This document shows, one piece after another, positions 42,431-52,500 of a DNA stretch of 64,000 nucleotides. The notes under the pieces are model-generated. The model was not told the DNA's origin. It saw nothing but the letters and a program-made list of their open reading frames with translations, and did not search any database. Source of the DNA: an uncultured Lachnospira sp. (GTDB taxonomy: Bacteria > Bacillota > Clostridia > Lachnospirales > Lachnospiraceae); the NCBI GenBank assembly GCA_910589305.1, contig CAJUTV010000013.1:1-64000 (forward strand). Reading direction: 5' to 3'. The position numbers and the translations under genes are program-made. Each line of letters begins with the position of its first letter. Within the stretch, counting starts at the first letter, position 1.

Positions 42431-42460
42431 AACATTCACCCCTTTCAATAAAAAATTATT

Positions 42461-42892
42461 TTATTCTTTTAACTTATGTGTAATCCAACAACTTAAATTT
42501 CCCCATTCATCACATGAACAGTAAATATATACATATCCTGTATAATCCTGCCAAAAAGAAGGACAATAGTAACAATACTTTTCATAATATGTGGTATATC
42601 CATAATCTCCACAATCTATAGCTTGGAAATCCTCTACACGAAGGTCACTTCCTGTTCTACCATCATAATAAGTATTTGTAATCCAACCTGTTACACCTTC
42701 ATCATATGAATAATCCATTGTAACAGTAACAGATACACGTAAAAAATGTCCATCCCCAAGGTCAATTATTTTTTCTGCACTAGCTGTTCCAGTTCCTGAT
42801 TGTGTTGCATATGCTGCTTGTGGTCTGTAAAATAACATTATTAAAAACATAGCAGCAGTAATTATTAATCCAAAAAGTATCTTTTTTTTCAT
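42461..42892 (-). CDS. Secreted Tyr/Cys-rich protein of unknown function
   Basis: A 143-residue protein with a signal peptide (MKKKILFGLIITAAMFLIML...AYA) and a mature part rich in Tyr, Asp and Cys (YYEKYCYYCPSFWQDYTGYV...CSCDEWGNLSCW), with six cysteines that could form disulfides. No family recognised. The SD is AAAGGAG. It is the first gene of the unit with paralogue 2, under the promoter at 42979-43031, which copies the one used by paralogue 1. Confidence 0.75.
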   Translation of the reverse strand: MKKKILFGLIITAAMFLIMLFYRPQAAYATQSGTGTASAEKIIDLGDGHFLRVSVTVTMDYSYDEGVTGWITNTYYDGRTGSDLRVEDFQAIDCGDYGYTTYYEKYCYYCPSFWQDYTGYVYIYCSCDEWGNLSCWITHKLKE

Positions 42893-42978
42893 AAAATTTT
42901 CTCCTTTATAAGCAGCTAAATATTACTCTTTTGACCTCTCCTCCTTCCGCTAATTGTGTCACTCTCTTTACTATCTTT

Positions 42979-43031
42979 AGTATAGTATTATAACATTATT
43001 ATGTCAATATTTTAGTTATAAATTGATAACT
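42979..43031 (-). promoter_or_regulatory. Promoter and palindromic site of the second secreted-protein unit
   Basis: Minus strand: TTGACA (plus 43002-43007), 17 bases, TATACT (plus 42979-42984). AGTTAT-N6-ATAACT lies at plus 43014-43031 with the same spacing to the -35 as at 41678-41695. The rest of the gap up to 43279 is AT-rich, without a gene. Confidence 0.75.
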
Positions 43032-43279
43032 TAAAAATAGACAAAATATTTTATTATTTTTATTATTTTTTACAAACATGTTATCTTTAAAAATAAAAAA
43101 TATGTTTATATAACCCCTTCTTTAATTAAAAATAAAAACTCAATTATATATAAAGTATTATATATGGAAAAAACATTATTATTTATAAAATATCAAAACA
43201 AAATGTCTGTATATTATATAATACACAGACACATACAATATTGTTTTATTAAATTAATAAAAACAAAAAAAATTTCACC

Positions 43280-44254
43280 TTAACCAAACAATGAATGATA
43301 AAAATCAATATAATCTTCCCTTTTTTGATTTGTAAATTCAATGGCAGCTCTAGGATGCTGATTTCTTTGTCCAGTAAGCATATACTGCACATCACAGCCC
43401 CATACAACACCATTTTTTTTAAGAGGTACGATTCTATTTTGAAGGAAACGAAGCACTGGATTAATATTGTATTTTGGATTTCTAAGGAAGCCTAACAATA
43501 ATTCCATATAGCAGTTTCCTGCACCGCGTCCCATACCGCCCATCGTTGCATCAAGATAACTTACACCAATAGCACAAGCTTCTATCGTATTTGCAAATGC
43601 AAGCTGTTGATTATTATGTGCATGAATCCCCACTAATTTGCCTGTTTTTTCACCAATCTTAAGATACTTATCAGCATATCTTCTAATCTGCTCAGGATAG
43701 AGTGAACCATAACTGTCAACAAGATAAATGACATTAACCTTGCTTTTTGATAATAAATTTAATGCAATATCAAGCTCATCTTCTGCTGCTGATGATATCG
43801 CCATAATATTAATAGTGGTTTCATATCCCATATCTGCACAATAGTTAATCATCTCAATAGCAGCAGGAATGGTATTGACATACGTAGCAATACGAATCAT
43901 ATCAATAACGCTGTCTTTCTTTGGCAGGATATCTTTTTTGTAATCGGTTCTTCCGACGTCTGCCATAACAGCAATCTTCATATCCGTATTATTATCTCCA
44001 ACTACTGCCCTGATATCGTCCTCATCACAAAATTTCCACTTGCCAAATTCCTTTACATCAAATATTTCTTTAGATGCTTTATATCCAAATTCCATATAAT
44101 CAACCCCAGACGCTACATTCGCTGTATAAAGGTTTTTTACAAAATCATCTTCAAATTCAAAATTATTTACTAAACCACCATCACGTATTGTACAGTCAAC
44201 CACTTTAATATCAGGTCTAAATGATACTAATTCGCCTCTTTGTTCCATCTTCAT
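43280..44254 (-). CDS. HMGL-like (DRE-TIM) aldolase-family protein
   Basis: A 324-residue TIM-barrel protein of the HMG-CoA lyase / 4-hydroxy-2-oxovalerate aldolase group. Visible motifs: VVDCTIRDGGLVNNF (the DRE-TIM Arg-Asp near the N terminus), VDSYGSLYPEQI, and the metal-binding GIHAHNNQQLAFANT. C-terminal GMGRGAGNCYMELLLGFL is also typical. The small-molecule substrate cannot be told; such genes often sit in surface-polysaccharide clusters, but none is here. It has its own promoter at 44430-44457 and an approximately 170-base leader. The SD is AAAGGAATG. Confidence 0.85.
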   Translation of the reverse strand: MKMEQRGELVSFRPDIKVVDCTIRDGGLVNNFEFEDDFVKNLYTANVASGVDYMEFGYKASKEIFDVKEFGKWKFCDEDDIRAVVGDNNTDMKIAVMADVGRTDYKKDILPKKDSVIDMIRIATYVNTIPAAIEMINYCADMGYETTINIMAISSAAEDELDIALNLLSKSKVNVIYLVDSYGSLYPEQIRRYADKYLKIGEKTGKLVGIHAHNNQQLAFANTIEACAIGVSYLDATMGGMGRGAGNCYMELLLGFLRNPKYNINPVLRFLQNRIVPLKKNGVVWGCDVQYMLTGQRNQHPRAAIEFTNQKREDYIDFYHSLFG

Positions 44255-44429
44255 TCATTCCTTTCTCTTTTTTGGCATGTTTATTCCTATAAGCAATAAA
44301 CCAATTATTTTACTAAAAAGTTATTGGTAAATTCTTTAAGGATTACATACATCTGTAGCTTTAAATTTACAAAAAATTGTTTATATTTTCCCACAATTCT
44401 TTGTCGCTTTAACGCGCTAAATTTATCTT

Positions 44430-44457
44430 AGTATACCATACTTGTTTTAAATGTCAA
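44430..44457 (-). promoter_or_regulatory. Promoter of the aldolase-like gene
   Basis: Minus strand: TTGACA (plus 44452-44457), 16 bases, TATACT (plus 44430-44435). The transcript would have a leader of about 170 bases; I saw no known riboswitch in it. Confidence 0.65.
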
Positions 44458-44546
44458 GATTATTTTTTTACCTTATTAGAAAAAAGAACAGATTTGCCCG
44501 TTTAAAAGATGTCACAAAACAGCAATAAACTTATCTTCAAATATTC

Positions 44547-44570
44547 AAGCAGACTATAAATATCTGCTTT
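44547..44570 (-). terminator. Hairpin after mfd, possibly a repeat remnant
   Basis: AAGCAGAT, loop ATTTATA, GTCTGCTT on the minus strand: an 8-bp stem with the same stem and 7-base loop geometry as hairpin-A of the dispersed repeat. It lies 33 bases past the mfd stop. Confidence 0.5.
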
Positions 44571-44602
44571 TCTTGATAAGCCGTAGCTTCATTATAAAAC
44601 AG

Positions 44603-47600
44603 CTATCCATTTAATAATTGCTTCTCCATTGTCTCTACAACTTCTCTCATTCCCTTTAAATACTCGCCTTGATTTTTAAATTTTTTCTTAACAACACGCC
44701 ATACAAATTCAAGATTTTTATTATTTGTAAGACGAATGGCTCCGCCATAGCCATCAATAAAATCTGGTATAGCATTTTTATTAATATCTGCATTCGGATA
44801 TATTTTAAATTCCGTTCGATATACAGGTGGATGGCTCTCATCATCAAGACCGCCTTTTATCTCAACAATTCCAACTTTATGCGCCTTTGCCTTTATCAAC
44901 GCAATCTGTAAAAGATTTTTAGCACAAGATTCAAGGCTCCCATACCGGTCTTGCAGTTCATCTTCCATATCAGACAATTCATCTAGTGTTTCAATAGCCG
45001 CAATTCGTTTATATACATCTAATTTTTGATATTCACTTTTAATATATGTCGGCGGAAGATACGCATCCACCATCACATCAACTTTTGTCTCAAATTCATA
45101 TTCATTTTTAATACCTTTTAAATTATTGACGGCTTCATTTAACAATTTGCAATAAAGGTCATATCCAACTGCTGCCATATGTCCATGTTGACTTTTACCC
45201 AGTACATTTCCAGCACCTCTAATTTCCAAATCTTTCATTGCTATTTTAAATCCAGAACCTAAATCGGAAAATTCTCTTATTGCATGAAGTCTTTTTTCTG
45301 CAACTTCAGACAACATTTTATCACGGCGATACAATAAAAACGCATATGCTGTTCGATTGCTTCGTCCAACACGCCCCCTTAACTGATATAACTGCGATAA
45401 GCCAAACTTTTCTGCATCCTCTATAATCATCGTATTGACATTGGATATATCCATTCCAGTCTCAATAATTGTTGTTGATATCAATACATCTATTTTTCTG
45501 GCAATAAAATCACTCATAATTCGCTCGAGCTGCCTTTTGTCCATCTGCCCATGTGCAAATTCAACAACTGCATCGGGTACTAACGCACTGACACGTGCCG
45601 CCACTTCATCAATATTTTGAACACGATTATACACATAATACACTTGTCCGTTTCTTGCAAGCTCTCTGTTAATTGCCTCTCGAATCATCTCATCATTGTG
45701 TTCTGTCACAAATGTCTGTATTGGCAGTCTGTCTACAGGGGGTTCTTCTAAGACACTCATATCCCTAATTCCGACAAGACTCATATGCAGTGTTCGTGGA
45801 ATTGGTGTGGCACTAAGTGTAAGCACATCAATATTATTTTTTAACTGTTTAATTTTTTCTTTGTGTGTAACACCAAAACGCTGTTCCTCATCAATGACAA
45901 GCAATCCTAAATCCTTAAATACAACGTCTTTTGACAATAATCGATGTGTGCCAATAACAATATCGACAAACCCTTTTTTTAAATCAATTAGCGTCTGCTT
46001 TATCTGCTTGCTTGTTCTAAAACTTGACAATTGTGCAACCGTAACTGGAAAACTTTTCATTCGTTCCTCAAACGTATTGTAATGCTGTTGTGCAAGAATG
46101 GTAGTCGGTACTAAATAGGCAACCTGTTTTCCCTCCTGAACTGCCTTAAATGCAGCTCTTATAGCAACTTCGGTCTTACCATAGCCGACATCCCCGCATA
46201 TTAATCTATCCATAATACGCTCGCTTTCCATATCCCGCTTCGTATCTTCAATTGCACTGAGCTGGTCGGGTGTCTCCTCATACGGAAACATCTCTTCAAA
46301 CTCGCTTTGCCATACCGTATCTTGATTAAAACAATACCCCTTTTTTTGCTGTCTTTGTGCATATAATTCAACCAAATCTTTTGCAATTTCTTCAACAGCT
46401 CTTGATACTTTCGATTTGGTGCGATGCCAATCTGGCGCACCGATTCGGTTTACTTTTGGCTTTTTTTCTGTATCTGCCGCCATATATTTTTGAAGCCTGT
46501 CAAGCTGTGTTGCCAAAACATAAAGATTCGTATTATCTGCATAATCAATTTTAATATAATCTTTTTGCGTGCTATCAGTACAAATTTTTTCAATGCCTCT
46601 ATATATACCAACTCCATGGTCTTCATGGATAACATAATCCCCTATATTTAACTCATTAAATTGAGAAATGGATTTGCCGTCATACTGTTTCTTTCTTTGT
46701 TTTTTCCTGTTTTTGCTTGTAAAAATATCATTTTCTGCAATGACAACAAACCGCAATAATGGATATTCAAACCCTTTATGAATATTCCCACACGTTACAA
46801 CAATATTGCCCATCTCTATATCATAGTCCAACGATTCCATAAAAGAAGCTGTTACGTCCAACTCTGTTAAATCCTTAACAATTCGTTTTGCCCTTGTTCT
46901 TGAATTGCAGACTAAAACCGTTTGATATCCTTGTTTTTTATATTTCTTTAAATCTTCTGCTAAATATTCAAAACTATTATTATAAGAGTTGATTCCTCTT
47001 GCCTCAACACGTACATATTTGGTTACTTTTAACTGTTTTGGTTTATAATCCAACATTGATACAATTAAAAGCCTGCTGCTGTTTAGTTTATTATATATTT
47101 TGCTTACTGGAATCAATAAATTGGCTTGACTAGGCAGCATATAGCCTGTAGCAATTCTATTTTTGCTACTTTCTTCATACTCATATTGAATCAGATTCAT
47201 TCGCTCGTCAATTCTATTAGGCTCATCTAGCACAAAGAACGTATCCTCCTTTGGAAAATAAGAAAGAAAACTAACACATTCAGATATAAATGTATTCATA
47301 TATTTACTGTAATCTTTATTTCTTTCCAAATCACCCAAAAGCCTTCTGATATGATTACAATGTTCCATTTGTTCTGCTTTTTTATAATTTTTATCGTTGC
47401 CAAACAGCTCAATTTGTTTTTGAGCCTCCTTTTTTACCGCCTGTAATCCTTCCTCAATTTCATCTTCTGTAATTAAACATTCTGTTGCAGGAAATATACT
47501 ATATTTATTGGTCTTTTCTATAGAACGCTGACTTTGCACGTCAAAAAAACGTATTGAATCGATTTCATCATCCCACAATTCAATACGCACTGGCGTTTCA

Positions 47601-48166
47601 TCTGTATGTGAATAAATATCTATAATTCCGCCTCGAATAGCAAATTGTCCCGGCACATCAACCATACCGACACGTTCATACCCCATACAAACCATCTGTT
47701 TTACAAACCGTTCTACATCTATTTTATCTCCTAATTGACAATGGATTGTATGGTCTGTATAGCGCTGTATTGGAACAAGCAAATCCGTTAAACCGTCAAT
47801 CGTTGTTACAATTGTAAGGCTGCCCTCACCATTTAACATCTGTAAAATTTTATCAATACACTTGATACGTTGTCCAACTATCTGATGTCCATGAACATCG
47901 GCGCTATAAAAAATAAAATCTTTTGCTGGATATACAATACAATTTTTATTAAAAAACTGGACATCTTCTAAAAGTTCACGCGCTCTCATTTCATCATATG
48001 TTACAATGACTTTAAATTTATATTGCTGTGATATAGCTTCTGTAAAATGTACTTTTTGCGTATCCACACAACCGCTTACCATCACTGTATTTCCAATTGT
48101 TTCAAAAGCCTGTTTTAGTTCTTCCATTCCAGCCATATCCAGAATGGGTTTATACATTCCTTGCAC
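44603..48166 (-). CDS. mfd: Transcription-repair coupling factor
   Basis: Removes RNA polymerase stalled at DNA damage and recruits UvrA. 1187 residues, the standard length. In order: the UvrB-like N-terminal module (about 1-400), the CarD-like RNA polymerase interaction domain (NIGDYVIHEDHGVGIYRGIE, about 510), the RecG-like translocase with Walker A CGDVGYGKTEVAIRAAF (about 658) and VIDEEQRFGV (about 760), then the C-terminal regulatory domain (YLPPTYIKSEYQKLDVYKRI). The start is GTG with GGAGGG 8 bases upstream. It follows pth on the same strand, the usual pth-mfd order in Firmicutes. Confidence 0.97.
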   Translation of the reverse strand: MQGMYKPILDMAGMEELKQAFETIGNTVMVSGCVDTQKVHFTEAISQQYKFKVIVTYDEMRARELLEDVQFFNKNCIVYPAKDFIFYSADVHGHQIVGQRIKCIDKILQMLNGEGSLTIVTTIDGLTDLLVPIQRYTDHTIHCQLGDKIDVERFVKQMVCMGYERVGMVDVPGQFAIRGGIIDIYSHTDETPVRIELWDDEIDSIRFFDVQSQRSIEKTNKYSIFPATECLITEDEIEEGLQAVKKEAQKQIELFGNDKNYKKAEQMEHCNHIRRLLGDLERNKDYSKYMNTFISECVSFLSYFPKEDTFFVLDEPNRIDERMNLIQYEYEESSKNRIATGYMLPSQANLLIPVSKIYNKLNSSRLLIVSMLDYKPKQLKVTKYVRVEARGINSYNNSFEYLAEDLKKYKKQGYQTVLVCNSRTRAKRIVKDLTELDVTASFMESLDYDIEMGNIVVTCGNIHKGFEYPLLRFVVIAENDIFTSKNRKKQRKKQYDGKSISQFNELNIGDYVIHEDHGVGIYRGIEKICTDSTQKDYIKIDYADNTNLYVLATQLDRLQKYMAADTEKKPKVNRIGAPDWHRTKSKVSRAVEEIAKDLVELYAQRQQKKGYCFNQDTVWQSEFEEMFPYEETPDQLSAIEDTKRDMESERIMDRLICGDVGYGKTEVAIRAAFKAVQEGKQVAYLVPTTILAQQHYNTFEERMKSFPVTVAQLSSFRTSKQIKQTLIDLKKGFVDIVIGTHRLLSKDVVFKDLGLLVIDEEQRFGVTHKEKIKQLKNNIDVLTLSATPIPRTLHMSLVGIRDMSVLEEPPVDRLPIQTFVTEHNDEMIREAINRELARNGQVYYVYNRVQNIDEVAARVSALVPDAVVEFAHGQMDKRQLERIMSDFIARKIDVLISTTIIETGMDISNVNTMIIEDAEKFGLSQLYQLRGRVGRSNRTAYAFLLYRRDKMLSEVAEKRLHAIREFSDLGSGFKIAMKDLEIRGAGNVLGKSQHGHMAAVGYDLYCKLLNEAVNNLKGIKNEYEFETKVDVMVDAYLPPTYIKSEYQKLDVYKRIAAIETLDELSDMEDELQDRYGSLESCAKNLLQIALIKAKAHKVGIVEIKGGLDDESHPPVYRTEFKIYPNADINKNAIPDFIDGYGGAIRLTNNKNLEFVWRVVKKKFKNQGEYLKGMREVVETMEKQLLNG

Positions 48167-48193
48167 GAATATTCCCTCCGTTATCTACCGTTT

Positions 48194-48754
48194 CTAGCCA
48201 TTAAACCGATTCATACCGCTGTCAATACCTTCACTGACAATCCATTGAATGGCATCACATGCTCTCTGTCTGCCCTCTTTGATATCTTCACATAATTCAT
48301 CCGGAAATCTTCCAAGTACCCAATCCACTAAATCCCAGCCTTTCGGTTTATTGCCAACACCAAACTTAATCCGCTTAAATTCCTCACTTTTTAAATGTGC
48401 AATAATACTTTTAATACCATTATGTCCTCCCGCACTTCCTCTTGCCCGAAGGCGCAGCTTACCTGGTTCAAGACTAATATCATCAAATATCACAATAATA
48501 TCATCTACTGTAAGCTTATAATAATTCATTACCTCTTTTACACATTCTCCTGAATTATTCATATAAGTCATTGGTTTTACTAGTATTACCCTCTGACCTT
48601 CAATAATTCCTTTTCCAATAAGTCCCTTATGCTTGGCTGTATCTATATCTATATTATACTTCTGTGCAAGCATATCTATTACATCAAATCCTGCATTATG
48701 TCTTGTTCCATGATATTCTTTTCCCGGATTTCCAAGTCCAACAATAATAAACAT
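48194..48754 (-). CDS. pth: Peptidyl-tRNA hydrolase
   Basis: Releases tRNA from prematurely dropped peptidyl-tRNA. 186 residues from the ATG at 48754 (MFIIVGLGNPGKEY); an in-frame GTG 12 bases upstream overlaps the ribosome site GTGAGGA and is less likely. Catalytic residues: Asn in GLGNPG, His in YHGTRHNAGFDVID, and Asp in FDDISLEPGKLRLRARGSAGGHNG. Directly upstream of mfd, 27 bases apart. Confidence 0.96.
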   Translation of the reverse strand: MFIIVGLGNPGKEYHGTRHNAGFDVIDMLAQKYNIDIDTAKHKGLIGKGIIEGQRVILVKPMTYMNNSGECVKEVMNYYKLTVDDIIVIFDDISLEPGKLRLRARGSAGGHNGIKSIIAHLKSEEFKRIKFGVGNKPKGWDLVDWVLGRFPDELCEDIKEGRQRACDAIQWIVSEGIDSGMNRFNG

Positions 48755-48894
48755 ATATTTCCTCACTTCTATATTTAATATCTATTTTTTAATAAAATAT
48801 TCATACTTTATAAGCATTTTATATTTTATAAGCATTTCACATTAAATCAATTTTATTAATTATAATTTGCTATGTTTAGCTGTATTATTTCTTG

Positions 48895-49213
48895 TTAAAG
48901 CGAATAGTTGCAATCCGCTGTATTGCTTATAATCTTATAGCTACTATCTCAACACAAGTCTTTGCCTACCATTTATGCCTCTGCGACATTAAAGTAGAAA
49001 CTTTCTTAATAAGAGTAAATAAATTGCAAATCTTACTTAATACCACGCAAGATTACCCTTGTTCTGTATTTAACCTCATCAAGGAAGTCCCCCACTTCAA
49101 TGCTGTAAAGGCATAAGTGGAGGGGGACTTGCGTTACGATAGTAGCTATGAGGTTAGGGTTTCAAACAAACACCCAAGCAAGTAGCGTAGCGGATTGCGA
49201 ATATCCGCTTAAC
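48895..49213. mobile_element. Inverted pair of dispersed hairpin repeats (MITE-like, no coding capacity)
   Basis: The left copy (forward, about 48895-49014) and right copy (reverse, 49072-49213) face each other, separated by 57 bases. The right copy is the best preserved in the window: hairpin-A (AAGCGGAT / ATCCGCTT), TAGCTACTATC, hairpin-B (49085-49097 with 49115-49130, GC-rich), and an outer 8-bp stem AACCTCAT (49072-49079) with ATGAGGTT (49148-49155). No transposase is encoded. The two hairpins at opposite ends recall IS200/IS605-type ends, but this is inference. The rest of the 794-base pth-pectinesterase gap holds no gene. Confidence 0.65.
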
Positions 49214-49420
49214 TAAGAATCAAATACTTCATAGTAAAAAATAGGGGATTTGATTCTCTCAAAAATAAGAACAAGGGAATTTTATAATTTATGTGTCATA
49301 CATTATACTGAAACATTGCCAAATGAACAAGTCCATTTTTAGTATAAAACTATTTAAAAATATTAATCAAAAAAAGAACTTCAAACAATTTTTTTACATC
49401 CTTGCAACATTTTTTAAATA

Positions 49421-49453
49421 GGAAAACTCCCGCTTAAAAAGCGGAAGTTTTCC
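49421..49453 (-). terminator. Hairpin after the pectinesterase gene
   Basis: Minus strand GGAAAACTTCCGCTT / AAGCGGGAGTTTTCC, a 15-bp stem (one G-U) with a short loop, followed by TATTTAAAAAA. It lies about 95 bases past the stop codon. Confidence 0.6.
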
Positions 49454-49548
49454 CTAATAAAGTTAAAATATACACTATCTTTTATATAACTTTTTTCATT
49501 TTGCAATAGCTCTATTCACCATACCAAAGAATTAAAGTTAAAATAATT

Positions 49549-52500
49549 TTACTTATCAAACTTATTTACATACTCTTCAACACGAGCTAAATATTTAAGA
49601 AGAATTACAGCATCTGCAACATCAATTTTGCCGTCATCATTAAGGTCACTGTTTTCTTCAATAATATCATAACCTTTCATTTGTGCGATGTACTTTTTCA
49701 AAACAACAGCATCAATTATATTCTTAACGCCATCACCATTGACATCACAATAAACTGGTTCCTGATTTTTAAGATATCCCTTGCTTCTAAGTTCATCTGT
49801 CCACTTATCGGTTTCTGAATCAAGGAATGCCTCATATGTTATATCAGTCTTTCCGCCGTCAAGTTTTGGCTCTGTAAGAACCTGTGCCCATGATGCTCTC
49901 TTTGAAGAGTTATCTTCACCAGAAAGTTCTTTAGAACCATACTCACACATAAATGGAGATGGACCACCTAAGGAATTATTCCAGCCTTCAGGTACAATCA
50001 ACGACTTTCCTTCTGAACCTGGAAAATCTGTTGTTTCAATTGTTGTATTATAAAATACTGCCTCTGATGTATTACCTGCCCAAGGTCTTCCAAAGTAGCC
50101 TGGTTTTGACCTTGTAGCTGAAGCTGTATCAACACCTGGTGTTGTAGAAGTGATGTTACATTCATACATCAAATAACCTCTGCCGCCTGCTTGCTGTGTA
50201 GCTGTAATATAAGCTACATCTGTGCCTGCTTCACTTGTGTTCATAACAAGATTACAACGATTAAATACAGCTATCATTCCACCAAAAATATAGTCTGTAC
50301 CACCAAGTATATCACATTTTTCAAATACAGCTTTTGTATCAGCACCACCATAAAGTGTATCTTGTCTGCCAATAAATTTACATTTATTAAATGCTGCTTT
50401 ATTGCCAAGAATTGCTATAGCAGCTGCTCTCTCAACAAAAGACTTAGCCTGAACAGAAACATCACCTACTGTTGTAGAACGAACGCCCTTGCTTCCTGTC
50501 TCCCAGCAAACAACTGTATCAGCAGCTTCTTTTGCTGATATATACTGGTTAAATGAGTTCTCAAAAACAATTCCATCTGCCTCAAAACCATTTGCATATA
50601 CAACAACCGTTGCATTCCAATAAGAATTGTTTGTTGTTCCTGAACCTGTATTAACATTGCTTAAATAGCCATTTTCCTGATTTGCCTTTTTCACATCTTC
50701 ACTGTACAAAGAATCAGCACCCATACTGTAGTAATTGTATCCATGACCATAATATGATGTAATTCTTACCACGTTTTCAGCAATATCAACACCTTTGTTT
50801 GTCAACTGAATGCTTGATTGTTTGCCTGCTGCATTAACAAGTGAAATATTAGGAACCTTGATTCTTAACATTTCTTCATAGTTGCCTGGGTCAATCACAA
50901 TCTGAACTCTTTGGTCTTGTGTTCTTTGCATCTTTGATACATGCTCAATTGCTTCATTAATTGTCTTAAATTGCTTATCAGCACCTACTGTTACCTTTTC
51001 AGCATATGGTATTGATGGATTTACAACAATACTTGTAAAGTAAGTCTGTCCTTTATTTTCTGTATCGTCTGCATTCTTTCCTGGCTTTGCTGTAAGTGTT
51101 ACAAAACCATCTTCTTTTGCAATATACTGTGTTGATTCAATTAAAGATGTACTGCCTGAATTAGAATATACATCAACCTCGCCATTAATGCTAAAACCTG
51201 CACAGTAACAATAACTGATTGTGACAATATCATCTTTCTTTACAGGTACTTTAACACTTCCTGCCTCTGTAGGGTTGCCAGCTTGGTCTGTACCAGCAGG
51301 ATTTACAAGTAAATACGTCTTGTTTTCAGCAACATTTGCTTTTGAAAGCTGTAAACCTAAATAATACTTATCTTCTCCAATCGTTTCAATTCCAGGATTT
51401 CCAGCATTGTATACTGCAAAATCCCAATTTGAAAGAGGCTTAAATGAAACCTTCTTTTCAACAGCTTTGCCATTTACTTTTACATTCGATGTAATTCCTT
51501 GAATAACAGCTTCACTGCCTACACCTGAAACCTTGACAGAATATTGTCCATCTCTTAATTTTATTGCATCCGAGGTATTAAATGTATAATTATACCCCTC
51601 CTCATTAATATTGCTGAATGTTACAACTGCACTTGCTTTTGCTGCATCTGACAATCCTTCAAAAGTCATTTTCACATCATATACTGGCTTTGCAACAAAG
51701 TCTATATTTTGTGTACCATTTACATCCGCCTTAATTGTTGACATATTCTTTAAAGCATAGTCATTAATTCCATCAGCAACAATCTTGTACTCAACGCCTT
51801 TTTCAAGATTAATAGTGATATCATCACCTGTAATCTGATATTCTGGAATATAAATCTTATCTGTGTTTACAAAAGAAAGCTCAACTTTCTTCAATGCTTC
51901 TTCACTAAGACCGGTTACTTTTCCTGTTACTGTCACTAAATCAACTGCTTTAATTTTAATATCAAAAGTCTTTGCTCCTGAAGCATTTGGAATAGAAAGG
52001 TCTGTAGCACTTTCAATAACAAAACCATTTGCATTAACTAATGAAACTGTATAGTCATAATTTTCATTTAAATATACAGAGTATGTACCATTGTTTGGCT
52101 CCGCTTGAACGCTCTCACCAGTCTGAGTACACTTAAAATTCAACGCATATGCTCCAATTGATGGTGCTGCTGTTGTGTCAATTGAACCGCTTACTACAAC
52201 AGGCTGTGTATGAGTTCTCTCAGCTCTGTACAATACCAATTTTTCATTGATTGAATAAATTTTATATTCACCATATTCTGTAGCATAAAATGTAAGCTTT
52301 CTTCCCTCTACTGCACTTTCAGCAGACTGAATCTTGCCTGATGGCGATTCAAAATAAATCGTAGAAGCTCCGCCGTTAGAACCCATATAAAGTGTAATAA
52401 TATCATTAGGATATGCCTTTAATCCTACATAAGCTGTTGGTGATGCATTATTTGAATATACATAACCTGTAAGCGTTGTACCTTCAACGGTAATTGGGTT

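Noticed and set aside
44255..44429. Possible riboswitch in the long leader of the aldolase-like gene
   Set aside because: I could not fit the sequence to any known riboswitch consensus or a convincing multi-helix fold by eye.
45696..46082. 128-codon plus-strand frame inside mfd
   Set aside because: Antisense of the conserved mfd translocase region, without a ribosome site.
48895..49213. Complete insertion sequence
   Set aside because: No transposase or any open frame of meaningful size; only paired hairpin repeats are present.
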